Shown here: piece after piece, positions 39,833 through 49,048 of the stretch
Position numbering within the stretch: the first letter of the stretch is position 1
Layout of the letters: each line of letters begins with the position of its first letter
Source of the DNA: CAZGMN01 sp964645765
GTDB taxonomy: Bacteria > Acidobacteriota > Aminicenantia > Aminicenantales > Aminicenantaceae
DNA length: 64,000 nt
NCBI GenBank assembly: GCA_964645765.1
Contig: CAZYBE010000002.1
Span: 62,001-126,000 of the forward strand
Reading direction: 5' to 3'
Made by a program: the position numbers and the translations under genes
Notes under the pieces: generated by a model
Told to the model about the DNA's origin: nothing
Seen by the model: only the letters and a program-made list of their open reading frames with translations
Databases searched by the model: none

Positions 39833-41407
39833 ATGAATAAACGAACGATCGGAATCCTAATTTTCCTGAGCCTATTCTTTGTTCAGATGTCTTTTTCTCA
39901 GCAAAAACAAAATTCTCTTTCCCTTTCGCTTCAGGATTGCATTCTTAAAGCTATGAAGAACAATCTCGGCGTTGCCATTGAGGTCTTGAATCCAGAGCTT
40001 GCCGATATTTCTGTCACTCAAGCCGGCGAGAAATTCTGGCCTGGCCTTTCGTTCAGCCTTAGCCGAAGGGATACTGCCCAGGCATCCTATTCATTTCTTG
40101 AGTCGACTGGCGAGATTAATTCTCTCGTCAACAGATATTCGACAACAATCTCACAGCTTATTCCGACAGGAGGAACATTTTCTATCTCCATGGACAGCAA
40201 TATGACAGACACCAACCAGAGGCTCCAGACCATCAACCCCCGCTACAGCAATACTCTCACCTTTAATTTCTCTCAGCCTCTTCTAAAAGGTTTTGGCTTT
40301 ATGGCTAACCGCAAAGATATCATCATCGCCAGGAATAATCTTGATATCTCAGAAACCCAGCTCAAAGGAGTGCTTCAGGACACGATTTACAGTGTGGAGG
40401 AAGCATACTGGAATCTTGTCTACAGCATCGATAACCTTAGTGTGAAGAAGCAATCATTACAGTTAGCTCAAGATTTACTGGAAAAAAATCAAAGGGCTGT
40501 CGAAGTGGGAACTTTAGCTCCTATTGAGGTCCTTAGTGCTCAATCCGCAGTGGCAACAAGGGAGGCGGACATCCTCCAGGCCGAGGCCCAGGTCAAGAAC
40601 TACCAGGATATTTTGAAAACAATCATCAACCTTCCTGTAGAAGAAGGGCGGGAGACGGCTGAGATCATCCCTGTTGATAAACCTGCCTATCAACTGAAAG
40701 AAATAAGTCTGCAAGAGGCGCTGCGCACTGCCATAGAAAACAGACCTGAATTGAGCCAAATGAAGATTGACCTGCAGAATAGAGAGATAAATTTTAGTTA
40801 TGCCAAGAATCAACTCCTTCCTAATTTGAGCCTTCAGGCCTCTTACTGGAGTCCAGGAGTCTCAGGAACCGAAATTCAATATGATCCCCAAAATCCCTTT
40901 GGAAAATCGATTGGGACAATTGCCCATGGCTCCACTGATGCCTGGAAAGATGCATTCAATTTTAGATATCCGAACTGGTCTCTGGCGCTGAACCTTACTC
41001 TTCCGCTTGATACTGTATTCTCGCGTTCATCCTATGCCCAGGCCAAGGTCAATCTCCAGCAGGCCGAACTTAGGCTGAAGAACCAGGAGCAGCAGATTTA
41101 TCTCGAAATCAAGCAGACAGTCAGGGCAGTCGAGACGAATTACAAAAGGGTCCAGGCCTATAAGGTTGCTAGAGAACTGGCTGAGAAAAAATTACAGGCT
41201 GAGGAAGAAAGGCTCAAAGTGGGGCTGACCACATCTTATTTTGTCCTTCAATACCAGACAGAATTGACTACTGCCCGGACAAATGAACTCAAGGCCATCA
41301 TCGACTACTGCCTCTCTTTAGCCGGCTTGGACAGAGCGATGGGAATAAGTCTTAAGAGCAGAAACATCAATTTGTCTGAAATTCCTGGAAATAAACTTTC
41401 AAGGTAA
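39833..41407 (+). CDS. TolC-family outer-membrane channel (partner of the MacAB-like pump)
   Basis: 524 residues from the ATG at 39833, which has AGGAGGAAG upstream; the longer frame starting at 39800 lacks one. A signal peptide (IGILIFLSLFFVQMSFS) precedes two TolC repeats rich in long helices (for example YSVEEAYWNLVYSIDNLSVK and VEVGTLAPIEVLSAQSAVAT, then LKVGLTTSYFVLQYQTELTT). Three of these form an outer-membrane barrel with a periplasmic tunnel. Last gene of the sigma-to-efflux operon; 45 nt after the permease stop. Confidence 0.88.
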   Translation: MNKRTIGILIFLSLFFVQMSFSQQKQNSLSLSLQDCILKAMKNNLGVAIEVLNPELADISVTQAGEKFWPGLSFSLSRRDTAQASYSFLESTGEINSLVNRYSTTISQLIPTGGTFSISMDSNMTDTNQRLQTINPRYSNTLTFNFSQPLLKGFGFMANRKDIIIARNNLDISETQLKGVLQDTIYSVEEAYWNLVYSIDNLSVKKQSLQLAQDLLEKNQRAVEVGTLAPIEVLSAQSAVATREADILQAEAQVKNYQDILKTIINLPVEEGRETAEIIPVDKPAYQLKEISLQEALRTAIENRPELSQMKIDLQNREINFSYAKNQLLPNLSLQASYWSPGVSGTEIQYDPQNPFGKSIGTIAHGSTDAWKDAFNFRYPNWSLALNLTLPLDTVFSRSSYAQAKVNLQQAELRLKNQEQQIYLEIKQTVRAVETNYKRVQAYKVARELAEKKLQAEEERLKVGLTTSYFVLQYQTELTTARTNELKAIIDYCLSLAGLDRAMGISLKSRNINLSEIPGNKLSR

Positions 41408-41427
41408 AATTATTTCACAGATTAAAC

Positions 41428-41458
41428 AAATCTTTTGCTGGCGGCCGGGCTAAAGGAT
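41428..41458. terminator. Weak hairpin between two convergent efflux operons
   Basis: aatctttt (41428-41435) can pair with aaaggatt (41451-41458) around a GC-rich loop. It separates the plus-strand MacAB-TolC operon from the minus-strand RND operon. Stem includes G-T pairs and flanking T runs are short. Confidence 0.35.
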
Positions 41459-41502
41459 TAAAGACTTCAGAACGAAATACTCAATAAAGGTGCAACAAGT
41501 TA

Positions 41503-44500
41503 TCATTCTGTCCCTTCAGCAGAGGGGACAAGCTGAGGTTCCGCAACTTTCTTTTTCCTCTTTTTCACCAGCTGGTCGGCGATGATATAGAAGGAAGGCA
41601 CCACGACCAAGCTCAGCGCCGTAGACAGCACAAGCCCGCCGATGACTGCGATGGCCATGGGAGTTCGGATTTCCGACCCAGGGCCGATACCCAGAGCTGG
41701 CGGGATGGCAGCCATCATGGTTGCCGTGGCTGTCATGAGGATAGGCCTCAGCCGGATGGGGCCTGCCTTCTCCATGGATTCGCGAGCGTCAAATCCCTGG
41801 CTCTTAAAATTGTTCGCATAGTCCACAAGAATGATGGAATTTTTCTTGACGATACCCATCAGGAGCAGCAGTCCAATCATGCTGAAGATATTCAGGCTCT
41901 TTCCCGCAACGAGAAGAGCAAAGGCAGCTCCGGCGATAGACAACGGCAGGATGGTGATAATCGTCACCGGGTCTTTGTAGGAATTAAACTGAGAGGCCAG
42001 GATCATGTAAGCAATTGCCACGCCAAGAAACAGAGCGAAGATAAGACTGCTCATGGACTCGCGGAAGGCCACGCTGGCCCCGCCGAGCACGGCCCTATAC
42101 CCTACCGGGAGGTCCTTGCCGAGGCTTTCCACAAACTTCAATGCTTGGTCCTGGGAATGACCTGGGGCTACATTGGCATAGATAGTGATGGCCCTCTCAC
42201 GCTCGCGACGGGTGATGGCCTGGAGAGCGGGCTGTTCCTTGTAAGTCACCAGGGAGGACAAAGGCACGAGCTGACCCGTCCTTGTCCGCAGCCTGAGTCT
42301 GGCGAGGTCCTCCGGCCTTGACCTCTGGGCGGCCAGAAGCTTCAGACGAACATCAATCCGCCTGCCGCCCGAGCTATACTTCCCCACCCTCACTCCGCCT
42401 ACGAGCGCGTTGAGGGTCGTGGCCACATCGTCCACCGAGACTCCAATGTCAGCGGCCATAGCTCTGTCAGGCGTAACGCGAAGCTCAGGCATGCCGACCT
42501 GGTAGTCTGTATCCAGGTCGACGACATAGCCGCTTGCCGCGAGTTCACTCATCACTTTCTGGCTCAAGGAGACAAGCTCGTCCCAGTTTGAGCCGCGGAC
42601 TGAGAACTGGACCGGGAAGCCACGCTGGGCTGTAAAGCCTTGCTGCGAAAGGTCCTGGATAACAGCTCGCAAACCTGGAATGGAGTTCAGCTCCCGGCGG
42701 ATGGCTGCCGAGAACGTTGCCTGGCTAACTTTGCGTTGCCTGGGTGGAACAAGAGTCAAGGACATATTCCCTTGGTTGACCCCTCCGCCATAGCCTCCGA
42801 CATTGGTGAATAGCTGGATGACTTCAGGACGGCTGGCAACAATGGCCTCAGCCTTATGGATAAGCTTGCCCGTCTCGGTGATATCTGAACCAACCGCAGT
42901 TTGCAACCGGACTGAGACGCGGCTGAGGTCCTGAGAAGGGACAAACTCTGCTGGCAGGAATTTTAGGACCAAAAGAGCGGCCACAAAGAGGACGGCTGCC
43001 GGGACGAGGACGAGGATGGGCTTTCTGAGGCTGCGGCGAAGAACTTTGCCATAGGTTCTTTCCAGCCAGCGGAAGCTATCATCCACAACGAGGCCTAACC
43101 GGCTCCGCCCTTCGCGTGAGGTTTTCAGGAATTGGGAGCACCGGGACGGAGCAAGAGTTACAGCTTCCACGTAGGAAAGCAACACAGCTAGGCAGAGTGT
43201 GACTCCGAACTGAAGGAAAAACCTGCCGATGATGCCCTTAACGAAGATGACCGGAATGAAGATGGCCACCACCGCCAGGGTCGCAGCCAGAGCGGCAAAA
43301 GCGATCTCCTGGGTTCCTTCCAACGCGGCTTTGACGAGTCCCTTCCCACCCTCTCTATGGCGGAAGATATTTTCCATGACCATGATGGCGTCATCGACGA
43401 CAATACCCACGGCCAAAGCTAAGCCCAGGAGTGTGAACGTGTTGAAGGTGTACCCCAGGAAATAGATGATAGCAATCGTCCCCATCAGGGACATCGGAAT
43501 GGCCAGAACGACGTTCAAAGTGCTTGAGAATGAGCCCAGGAACATCCAGCAGACCAGGGCAGTCAGGATGATGGAAAGGATAAGCTCGAGCTGGATCTCC
43601 TTGACCGAATCCTCGATGAACTTCGTAGAATCGAAGACCATGTTGACCGTCATGCCCTCAGGAAGCGTCTTCTGGAATCCCTCAAGGGCGGCTCTCGTTA
43701 CCTTGGCCACTGCCACTGCATTAGCCCCACGCTGCTTCTTGATGCCGATGCCCTGGGCAGGCAAGCCATTGACACTGGCCACGCGCCGTATGTCCTCAAA
43801 ACCATCCTCTACCAGGGAAACGTCGCTGAGATAAATCGGGCTCCCGCCGACCTTGCGGATGACGATGTGGCGGAGGGTCTCGAGGTCGACGGCCTCGCCG
43901 AGGACGCGGACATTGACTTCTCTTCCCTGTGTCTCCAACCGGCCGGCTGGCAGCTCCACGTGTTCACGCTGAAGCGCCATGATGACATCCTGAACTGTAA
44001 GGTTATTCTCATCCAACTTGGCTGCGTCGAGCCAGACGCGCACGTTTCTGCTCTGGACGCCCATGACCGTAATCTCTCCTACGCCCGGGACCGTCTGCAG
44101 CTTTTCCTTCAAGCCGTACTCCACATAATCGCTCAGGACGCGCTGGGGGAACGGGCCGGCCAACGAGACCATCATGATCGGCTGGTCCTCGGGATTGCTT
44201 TTACTAATAACTGGCGGGTCGATATCGCGGGGCAGACGCCTTGCAGCTTGCGAGACTTTAGACTGCACATCCTGCAAAGCAATATCGACGTCCCTTGAGA
44301 GTTCGAGTTCGATGGTGATAGAGGCTGAGGATTGCCGCGAGAAAGAGCTGATGGTTCGGATGCCTTCCACCTGGACTAAGGCTTCTTCCAGGGGCTCGAC
44401 GACGTCATTCTCAACGACTTCCGGGGCTGCCCCTTCCCAGGTTACTGAGACCGAAATGTTGGGAAAATCAACATCAGGAAACTGGCTGATCCCGATCCTT

Positions 44501-44589
44501 GAGGCCGCGACGACGCCGAAGACAACAGTGGCCGCCATGAGCATCCAGGCCAGAACCGGCTTCTTAACGCACGCTTCAGTTATTTTCAT
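41503..44589 (-). CDS. RND multidrug efflux permease (AcrB/HAE1 type)
   Basis: 1028 residues with the 12-helix, two-repeat RND plan. Helix 4 carries the proton-relay pair in ALAVGIVVDDAIMVMENIF; helix 10 has GIVKKNSIILVDYANNFK with the partner Lys. Large porter and docking loops occupy about 35-330 and 555-865. Length is typical (1020-1050). It uses proton entry to drive drugs or other amphiphiles from the periplasm into the adaptor/TolC assembly. Last gene of its operon. The DNA is clearly GC-richer than the flanking genes, suggesting recent acquisition or different selection. Confidence 0.94.
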   Translation of the reverse strand: MKITEACVKKPVLAWMLMAATVVFGVVAASRIGISQFPDVDFPNISVSVTWEGAAPEVVENDVVEPLEEALVQVEGIRTISSFSRQSSASITIELELSRDVDIALQDVQSKVSQAARRLPRDIDPPVISKSNPEDQPIMMVSLAGPFPQRVLSDYVEYGLKEKLQTVPGVGEITVMGVQSRNVRVWLDAAKLDENNLTVQDVIMALQREHVELPAGRLETQGREVNVRVLGEAVDLETLRHIVIRKVGGSPIYLSDVSLVEDGFEDIRRVASVNGLPAQGIGIKKQRGANAVAVAKVTRAALEGFQKTLPEGMTVNMVFDSTKFIEDSVKEIQLELILSIILTALVCWMFLGSFSSTLNVVLAIPMSLMGTIAIIYFLGYTFNTFTLLGLALAVGIVVDDAIMVMENIFRHREGGKGLVKAALEGTQEIAFAALAATLAVVAIFIPVIFVKGIIGRFFLQFGVTLCLAVLLSYVEAVTLAPSRCSQFLKTSREGRSRLGLVVDDSFRWLERTYGKVLRRSLRKPILVLVPAAVLFVAALLVLKFLPAEFVPSQDLSRVSVRLQTAVGSDITETGKLIHKAEAIVASRPEVIQLFTNVGGYGGGVNQGNMSLTLVPPRQRKVSQATFSAAIRRELNSIPGLRAVIQDLSQQGFTAQRGFPVQFSVRGSNWDELVSLSQKVMSELAASGYVVDLDTDYQVGMPELRVTPDRAMAADIGVSVDDVATTLNALVGGVRVGKYSSGGRRIDVRLKLLAAQRSRPEDLARLRLRTRTGQLVPLSSLVTYKEQPALQAITRRERERAITIYANVAPGHSQDQALKFVESLGKDLPVGYRAVLGGASVAFRESMSSLIFALFLGVAIAYMILASQFNSYKDPVTIITILPLSIAGAAFALLVAGKSLNIFSMIGLLLLMGIVKKNSIILVDYANNFKSQGFDARESMEKAGPIRLRPILMTATATMMAAIPPALGIGPGSEIRTPMAIAVIGGLVLSTALSLVVVPSFYIIADQLVKKRKKKVAEPQLVPSAEGTE

Positions 44590-44616
44590 GGCCTAACTCC
44601 TCTCTTCAAAGTTTTC

Positions 44617-45789
44617 TCAACTCTTTACTTTTTCCGGCTTCTGAGCTGTAGCCTTCTCAGGAGCAGCGCCTGTCCTGACCGGGACACCATCTCTCAGGGC
44701 CTCTGCCCCACGAATGACAAGCACCTCCCCGGACTTGAGGCCGGAAAGGACTTCCACCCGGCCGTCGGCTGTTCTCATGCCGAGTGCAAGGATACGCTCG
44801 ACAGCCTTGTTGTCTTCCACGACATAGGCAATGAAACCGCGTTCGCTCGGCCGGATCGCGGTCTGAGGAATGACCGGGGCTTTCCTCTCACTGCTCACTG
44901 GAACAGTGATTTCAGCGAAGGAGCCCGGACGAAGGGCTTCGTCTTTGGTGTCGTCAATTTCGGATGTGACCGCCACCATCCGCGTGCCTTCGTCGGCGGA
45001 CTCAGCCACATGGATAATCTTTGAACTAAACTCTTTATCGACATCCCTCAGTTTAAAGAAAGCTTTAATGCCGACTTTGAGCTGGCTGGCGTCGCGTTCA
45101 GGCACATTGAACCGGAGGAGCAGGGGATTCCTCCGGACGAGTGTGGCCAGAACCATGCCTGTCTCGACGTATTGGCCTGTCTGGACGGTCCGGGTCTGGA
45201 TAACACCCGAAAATGGAGCCCGGACATAGGCATCATGCAGGTTTAGCTTGGCCTGGTTGAGAGCGGCTTTGGTCTGGGCCACATCAGATTTCGCCAGACT
45301 CACCTTTGTCCGCCACGTTTCCAGCTCTTCGCCGGGGATAAGGCCCGGGTTTTGATTTATGACTGTTTCGCGGCGTTTAAGTCCTGCTTCAGCGTCAGCC
45401 ATGGAGGCTTTAGCCTTTTCATAGGCCGCCTGGGCCACTTCTACGGCCAGGCTGTAGCGCTCGGGCTCGATCTCCACCAGAACCTGGCCGACCTTGGCGT
45501 AATTGCCCTCGGAGAAAAGGATGCGGTCGGCGACTCCGAAGACCCGGGCCGTAACCTGGACCTTTTCGAAGGCATCCACCGATCCCACAGCGTTCACGGT
45601 GTAGACCAGGGAGCGCTGCTGAACAGTTTCGAGCTCAACAGGATAGGTGATCTGAGACCGGTCGAAAGTCCTGCCCGGCTTTTTTTGAGGTGCCTGGGGC
45701 GCATTGTCATCGCCTTTTCGACATTGGACAGTCAAGAAACAAGCTGCTGATATTATAAGAACCGGTATCCATAGATATTTTTTGTTCAC
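44617..45789 (-). CDS. RND efflux periplasmic adaptor (MFP)
   Basis: 390 residues. Signal sequence LWIPVLIISAACFLTVQC; the Cys near 23 gives a lipobox-like end, although Gln before it is atypical. Barrel-sandwich segments (GSVDAFEKVQVTARVFGVAD and DAYVRAPFSGVIQTRTV), a helical hairpin between them, and a beta-barrel (KVGIKAFFKLRDVDKEFS). It joins the RND permease to the TolC-like channel. 27 nt before the permease start; overlaps the channel gene stop by 4 nt. Confidence 0.9.
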   Translation of the reverse strand: MNKKYLWIPVLIISAACFLTVQCRKGDDNAPQAPQKKPGRTFDRSQITYPVELETVQQRSLVYTVNAVGSVDAFEKVQVTARVFGVADRILFSEGNYAKVGQVLVEIEPERYSLAVEVAQAAYEKAKASMADAEAGLKRRETVINQNPGLIPGEELETWRTKVSLAKSDVAQTKAALNQAKLNLHDAYVRAPFSGVIQTRTVQTGQYVETGMVLATLVRRNPLLLRFNVPERDASQLKVGIKAFFKLRDVDKEFSSKIIHVAESADEGTRMVAVTSEIDDTKDEALRPGSFAEITVPVSSERKAPVIPQTAIRPSERGFIAYVVEDNKAVERILALGMRTADGRVEVLSGLKSGEVLVIRGAEALRDGVPVRTGAAPEKATAQKPEKVKS

Positions 45790-47123
45790 AGTGTTGGCTC
45801 CTTGCCGAATGGATCTAGTCCGAGTGCGGCTTCAAGATTCAAATAAGCTATGGCCAGGCCATAGCGCACTTTTACAAGCTCGACTTCTGCCTCAAAAAGA
45901 CTGACATTGGCATCCGCAACTTGAAGGACTGTGGCCAGGCCCTGCCTGTAAAGCTCGGCGATCTGCGCAGCATTCCTCTTGGCAACATCGTAGGCAACTG
46001 CGGCCTGCTTGAGGGAAGCCTGCTGGTTTGTGAGAGAGACCAAGGCGTCGCGAACATCGAGCTCCACGCGACGCATGGCCGACTTGACGTCCAGGTCGGC
46101 CAGGACAGCCAGAGCTTTCCTCTCGCTGTAATCACCGTTCCGAGTGAACCCATCGAAGATAGACCAGGTCGCAGTAAGACCGAGGTTCCAGTTCCAGGTC
46201 CGCCCAGTCAGCCCTGGTTCATTAGTGTAACGCCTCTGTCCAACGAAAGCCAAAGACGGCAGCCATTTGAGAACAGGCTCGATAACCAGGGCATGCTGTG
46301 CTTTGGCATACCAGCGCAGTGAGCCGAGGTCAAGGCGCCTGTCCTGGGCTTCGCTGACAAGCTGGTCCACGGCTGCAGGGCTGTTTGCAGCGGCCTGGAG
46401 CAGGAACTCGGGGACCTTGAGCTTTTTCTGGAGTATTTCTGTCTCGACCAGAAGATAACCCAGCTGGAGGTAGGTCGTTTCCAGCTGCCCCTTGACTTGA
46501 GTGATTCCCATTTCGGCGGTGGCATACTCGAGCTCAGCTCGTGTCACATCATTGACGGAAACAAGCCCTGCCGCATAGCGCGCCCTGGCGGCTTCCAGCG
46601 CCTGCTTGGCGTAATCGAAACGATGCTTGGAGGCTTCGAGCACCTGGTCCAAGCTTAAGGTCGTGAGGAAGGCGTTGCTGACCTCAAAGGCCAGCTGCCG
46701 CTTGCTCTCAGAGGCCGTATAGTTCTCAGCTCTCCTCGCAGACTTTGCCTGAAGGAGGGTAGGAAGGCTGTGGGAGTCGAAGATTGTCAGGTTGAGCTGC
46801 ATGAGACCGGCCAGAGCGTTGTATTTCTGGACGACGGTCTGCTGACCTCCAACAGACCTTATGACCTCGTTGGGCCGGCGGGTATAGGTTCCTGTTATAT
46901 TCAGGCTTGGCAGGAAAAAGGCGCGCGCCTTTGTCACCCGGGATTCGGCCGCAGCCACCTGCTCATCAGCCGCCATCGCTCGCTCGTTCCGGCTGAGCGC
47001 CATTTGAATGGCTGATTCGAGGGTCAAGATTTCTTCATCCGCCTTCAGCAACATGGAGGAAAAAAGCAATATTAAAAATATCCCAATCGTCAAATTTCGT
47101 ATCTTATAATGTTCGTCACTCAT
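45786..47123 (-). CDS. TolC-family outer-membrane channel (partner of the RND pump)
   Basis: 445 residues. Signal sequence LTIGIFLILLFSSMLLKADE, then two TolC repeats: ESAIQMALSRNERAMAADEQ to EAARARYAAGLVSVNDVTRA, and ALAVLADLDVKSAMRRVELD to IAELYRQGLATVLQVADANV. First gene of the operon channel-adaptor-permease, an order often seen in Bacteroidetes-like and Acidobacterial genomes. An AGGAGG lies 14 nt upstream of the ATG, rather far, so the exact start is slightly uncertain. Confidence 0.88.
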   Translation of the reverse strand: MSDEHYKIRNLTIGIFLILLFSSMLLKADEEILTLESAIQMALSRNERAMAADEQVAAAESRVTKARAFFLPSLNITGTYTRRPNEVIRSVGGQQTVVQKYNALAGLMQLNLTIFDSHSLPTLLQAKSARRAENYTASESKRQLAFEVSNAFLTTLSLDQVLEASKHRFDYAKQALEAARARYAAGLVSVNDVTRAELEYATAEMGITQVKGQLETTYLQLGYLLVETEILQKKLKVPEFLLQAAANSPAAVDQLVSEAQDRRLDLGSLRWYAKAQHALVIEPVLKWLPSLAFVGQRRYTNEPGLTGRTWNWNLGLTATWSIFDGFTRNGDYSERKALAVLADLDVKSAMRRVELDVRDALVSLTNQQASLKQAAVAYDVAKRNAAQIAELYRQGLATVLQVADANVSLFEAEVELVKVRYGLAIAYLNLEAALGLDPFGKEPTL

Positions 47124-47174
47124 CTTAGCTCTACTGAGTCCTCCTTTATAGAACTCGAAGATTAAAATATGTAG

Positions 47175-47202
47175 ATTATAGCATAATTTTAGACGGTGAA
47201 AA
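47175..47202 (-). promoter_or_regulatory. Promoter of the RND operon
   Basis: Minus strand TATAAT (47175-47180) with TTTTCA (47197-47202) 16 nt upstream, about 52 nt before the first ATG. The -10 is perfect; the -35 is weak. Confidence 0.45.
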
Positions 47203-47242
47203 TTATAAAAACTTCCTTATTTTAATCACCTTTTCAATCCTC

Positions 47243-47271
47243 TTGAAATTTCAGAAATAAGGTGTTATCAT
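47243..47271 (+). promoter_or_regulatory. Promoter of the hfq-like/pdxA pair
   Basis: TTGAAA (47243-47248), 17-nt spacer, TATCAT (47266-47271), 57 nt before the ATG. Confidence 0.5.
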
Positions 47272-47327
47272 AAATATCAAATTTCAGTGTATCAACTCTT
47301 CCAAAATTAATCTTGGAGAAGTGAAAC

Positions 47328-47639
47328 ATGAACAGAAAACTTATCAGACCAAACTTATCTGAAATCAAAGAAAAAATGAAAGACGATTCAACAAGAAGGA
47401 AAGCTCATCCGCCTTTCGATACTCACGCCGAAAATTATTATTATCTCAAGCAGATGAACAAGAAGACTCCTATGGCCATTGTCCTTGAAGACGGAGAGGT
47501 CGTCCAAGGATACATTGAGTGGTACGACCGAAATTGCATAAAACTCAACCGAGAAGACGCCCCCAATCTGTTGATTTATAAGAGCAGGATTAAGTACCTC
47601 TATAAAGCGAATGATAACAAAGAAAAAGAAAAAAAATGA
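47328..47639 (+). CDS. Hfq-like Sm-fold RNA-binding protein with N-terminal extension
   Basis: 103 residues. Residues 38-95 resemble the Sm fold of Hfq: NYYYLKQMNKKTPMAIVLED, then GEVVQGYIEWYDRNCIKLNR and NLLIYKSRIKYLYKAND, where YKSRIKYLY stands in the place of the YKHAIST motif of classic Hfq. A basic extension of about 37 residues precedes it. Expected to form rings that bind A/U-rich RNA and help small RNAs pair. The His of the classic motif is replaced by Ser. The stop overlaps pdxA by 4 nt. SD: TTGGAGAAG 8 nt before the ATG. Confidence 0.75.
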   Translation: MNRKLIRPNLSEIKEKMKDDSTRRKAHPPFDTHAENYYYLKQMNKKTPMAIVLEDGEVVQGYIEWYDRNCIKLNREDAPNLLIYKSRIKYLYKANDNKEKEKK

Positions 47640-48628
47640 CGCTTCCCAAAATTGGGATTACTTTAGGAGACCCAGGGGGAATCGGTCCTGAAATTATCTT
47701 AAAGGCTTTCTCCTCTTTAAATACTCTCCCAAAGGCCAATTACATCTTCTTTGGTTCTTCAATAGTCATTGAGCAAGAGAAGAAAGCTCTAGGCCTTGAC
47801 CTCGATATTCAGCCTTTTGAAAGAGCCAAAGAGGCGGACTCCTCTTCTTCTTGTCTTTTTGAAATAGAAACTCCCCTAAAAACAGTAAAAAAAGGGGCGG
47901 CTTATAAAGAAAATGGGATATCATCTTTTTCCTTTTTAAAGGAAGCTGCGGAAGAGGCAAAAAAAGGGACGATACAAGCTCTAGTCACAGGTCCAATATC
48001 CAAACATTCCTGGAAGCTGGCAGGCTTGAAATGGAAAGGACATACAGATTTTTTCAGCCGAATTTATCCCCAAGCGATCATGGCTTTCTGGTCAGACAGG
48101 ATGAAAACAGCCCTTTTCAGTCATCATCTTCCCTTGAAAGAGGCTTTGAAAAGGGTAAAAAAAGAAAAGCTGAAGGACTTTTTCCTTCACCTCCACCATT
48201 GCCTTGAAAGAATCCAGCCTGAGACATTCCGCTTCCTTGTAGCTGGTCTGAATCCTCACGCCGGAGAAAGTGGGCTGCTTGGCTCTGAAGAGGATAAAGA
48301 AATCGTTCCTGCCATCAAAGAGGCGCAAAAACAAGGAATGAACATCAGCGGCCCTTTTCCGCCCGATGTTGTTTTCCGCAACGCCTTAAACCGCACTGAA
48401 ACGGTCGTCATCGCCCTTTATCACGACCAAGGGCTTATTCCCTTTAAACTCGAGGCTTTTGAAAAAGGCGTCAACATCACCTTGGGCCTTCCCTTTATAC
48501 GCACTTCTCCCGTTCACGGGACAGCTTATGACATTGCCGGCAAGGGAATCGCCAGCTCTCAGAGTATGGTTGAGGCCATAAGGTTGGCCTACAGGTTATC
48601 TCAACCTCTTTTTCAACTCAGCCCTTAA
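47636..48628 (+). CDS. pdxA: 4-hydroxythreonine-4-phosphate dehydrogenase
   Basis: 330 residues. Catalyses NAD-dependent oxidation of 4-phosphohydroxy-L-threonine in the DXP-dependent route to vitamin B6. The divalent-metal histidines appear in GHTDFFSR, LNPHAGESGLLG and ALYHDQGLIPFK; LGDPGGIGPE at the start and HGTAYDIAGKG near the end are conserved. Its 3-prime end overlaps the convergent smpB by 33 nt. Coupled to the Hfq-like gene by a 4-nt overlap; no other B6 gene is in the window. Confidence 0.93.
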   Translation: MTLPKIGITLGDPGGIGPEIILKAFSSLNTLPKANYIFFGSSIVIEQEKKALGLDLDIQPFERAKEADSSSSCLFEIETPLKTVKKGAAYKENGISSFSFLKEAAEEAKKGTIQALVTGPISKHSWKLAGLKWKGHTDFFSRIYPQAIMAFWSDRMKTALFSHHLPLKEALKRVKKEKLKDFFLHLHHCLERIQPETFRFLVAGLNPHAGESGLLGSEEDKEIVPAIKEAQKQGMNISGPFPPDVVFRNALNRTETVVIALYHDQGLIPFKLEAFEKGVNITLGLPFIRTSPVHGTAYDIAGKGIASSQSMVEAIRLAYRLSQPLFQLSP

Positions 48629-49048
48629 CTCCCGCTCGCGGTCTCTCTCTTTTATCACCTCTTTTTTCTGATAGACTCTCTTTCCCTTGGCAAGGGCGAT
48701 TTCAATCTTCACTTTTCCTTTGTCGTTGAACAGAACCTTTGTGGGAACAAGTGTTAGCCCTTTTTCTCTGATCTTCCCTGACAAGCGCTTTATCTCTTGC
48801 CGATGAAGCAGAAGCTTTTTTTCTCGCTCAGGGTCGTGATTAAATCTGTTCGCGGCTTCATAGGGACTGATGTGAAAGTTGAGAATAAAGACCTCACCCC
48901 CTCTGACTTCAGCGTAGCTATCCTTCAAACTTATCCTCCCTTGGCGAATCGACTTGACCTCACTCCCGACAAGAGAGACTCCGGCTTCATAATTTTCGAG
49001 CAGTTCATAATTGAAGTAAGCCTTTTTATTCGTGGCTACGACTCTCAT
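48596..49048 (-). CDS. smpB: SsrA-binding protein SmpB
   Basis: 150 residues. Oligonucleotide-binding barrel with NKKAYFNYELLENYEAGVSL, LVGSEVKSIRQGRISLKDSY and VFILNFHISPYEAANRFNHD, then a basic tail (KRVYQKKEVIKERDRERELR) that enters the mRNA channel in place of the codon. It works with tmRNA to rescue stalled ribosomes. No tmRNA gene was recognised in the window. It overlaps pdxA tail to tail by 33 nt and the upstream CNNM gene by 23 nt. Confidence 0.95.
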   Translation of the reverse strand: MRVVATNKKAYFNYELLENYEAGVSLVGSEVKSIRQGRISLKDSYAEVRGGEVFILNFHISPYEAANRFNHDPEREKKLLLHRQEIKRLSGKIREKGLTLVPTKVLFNDKGKVKIEIALAKGKRVYQKKEVIKERDRERELRAELKKRLR

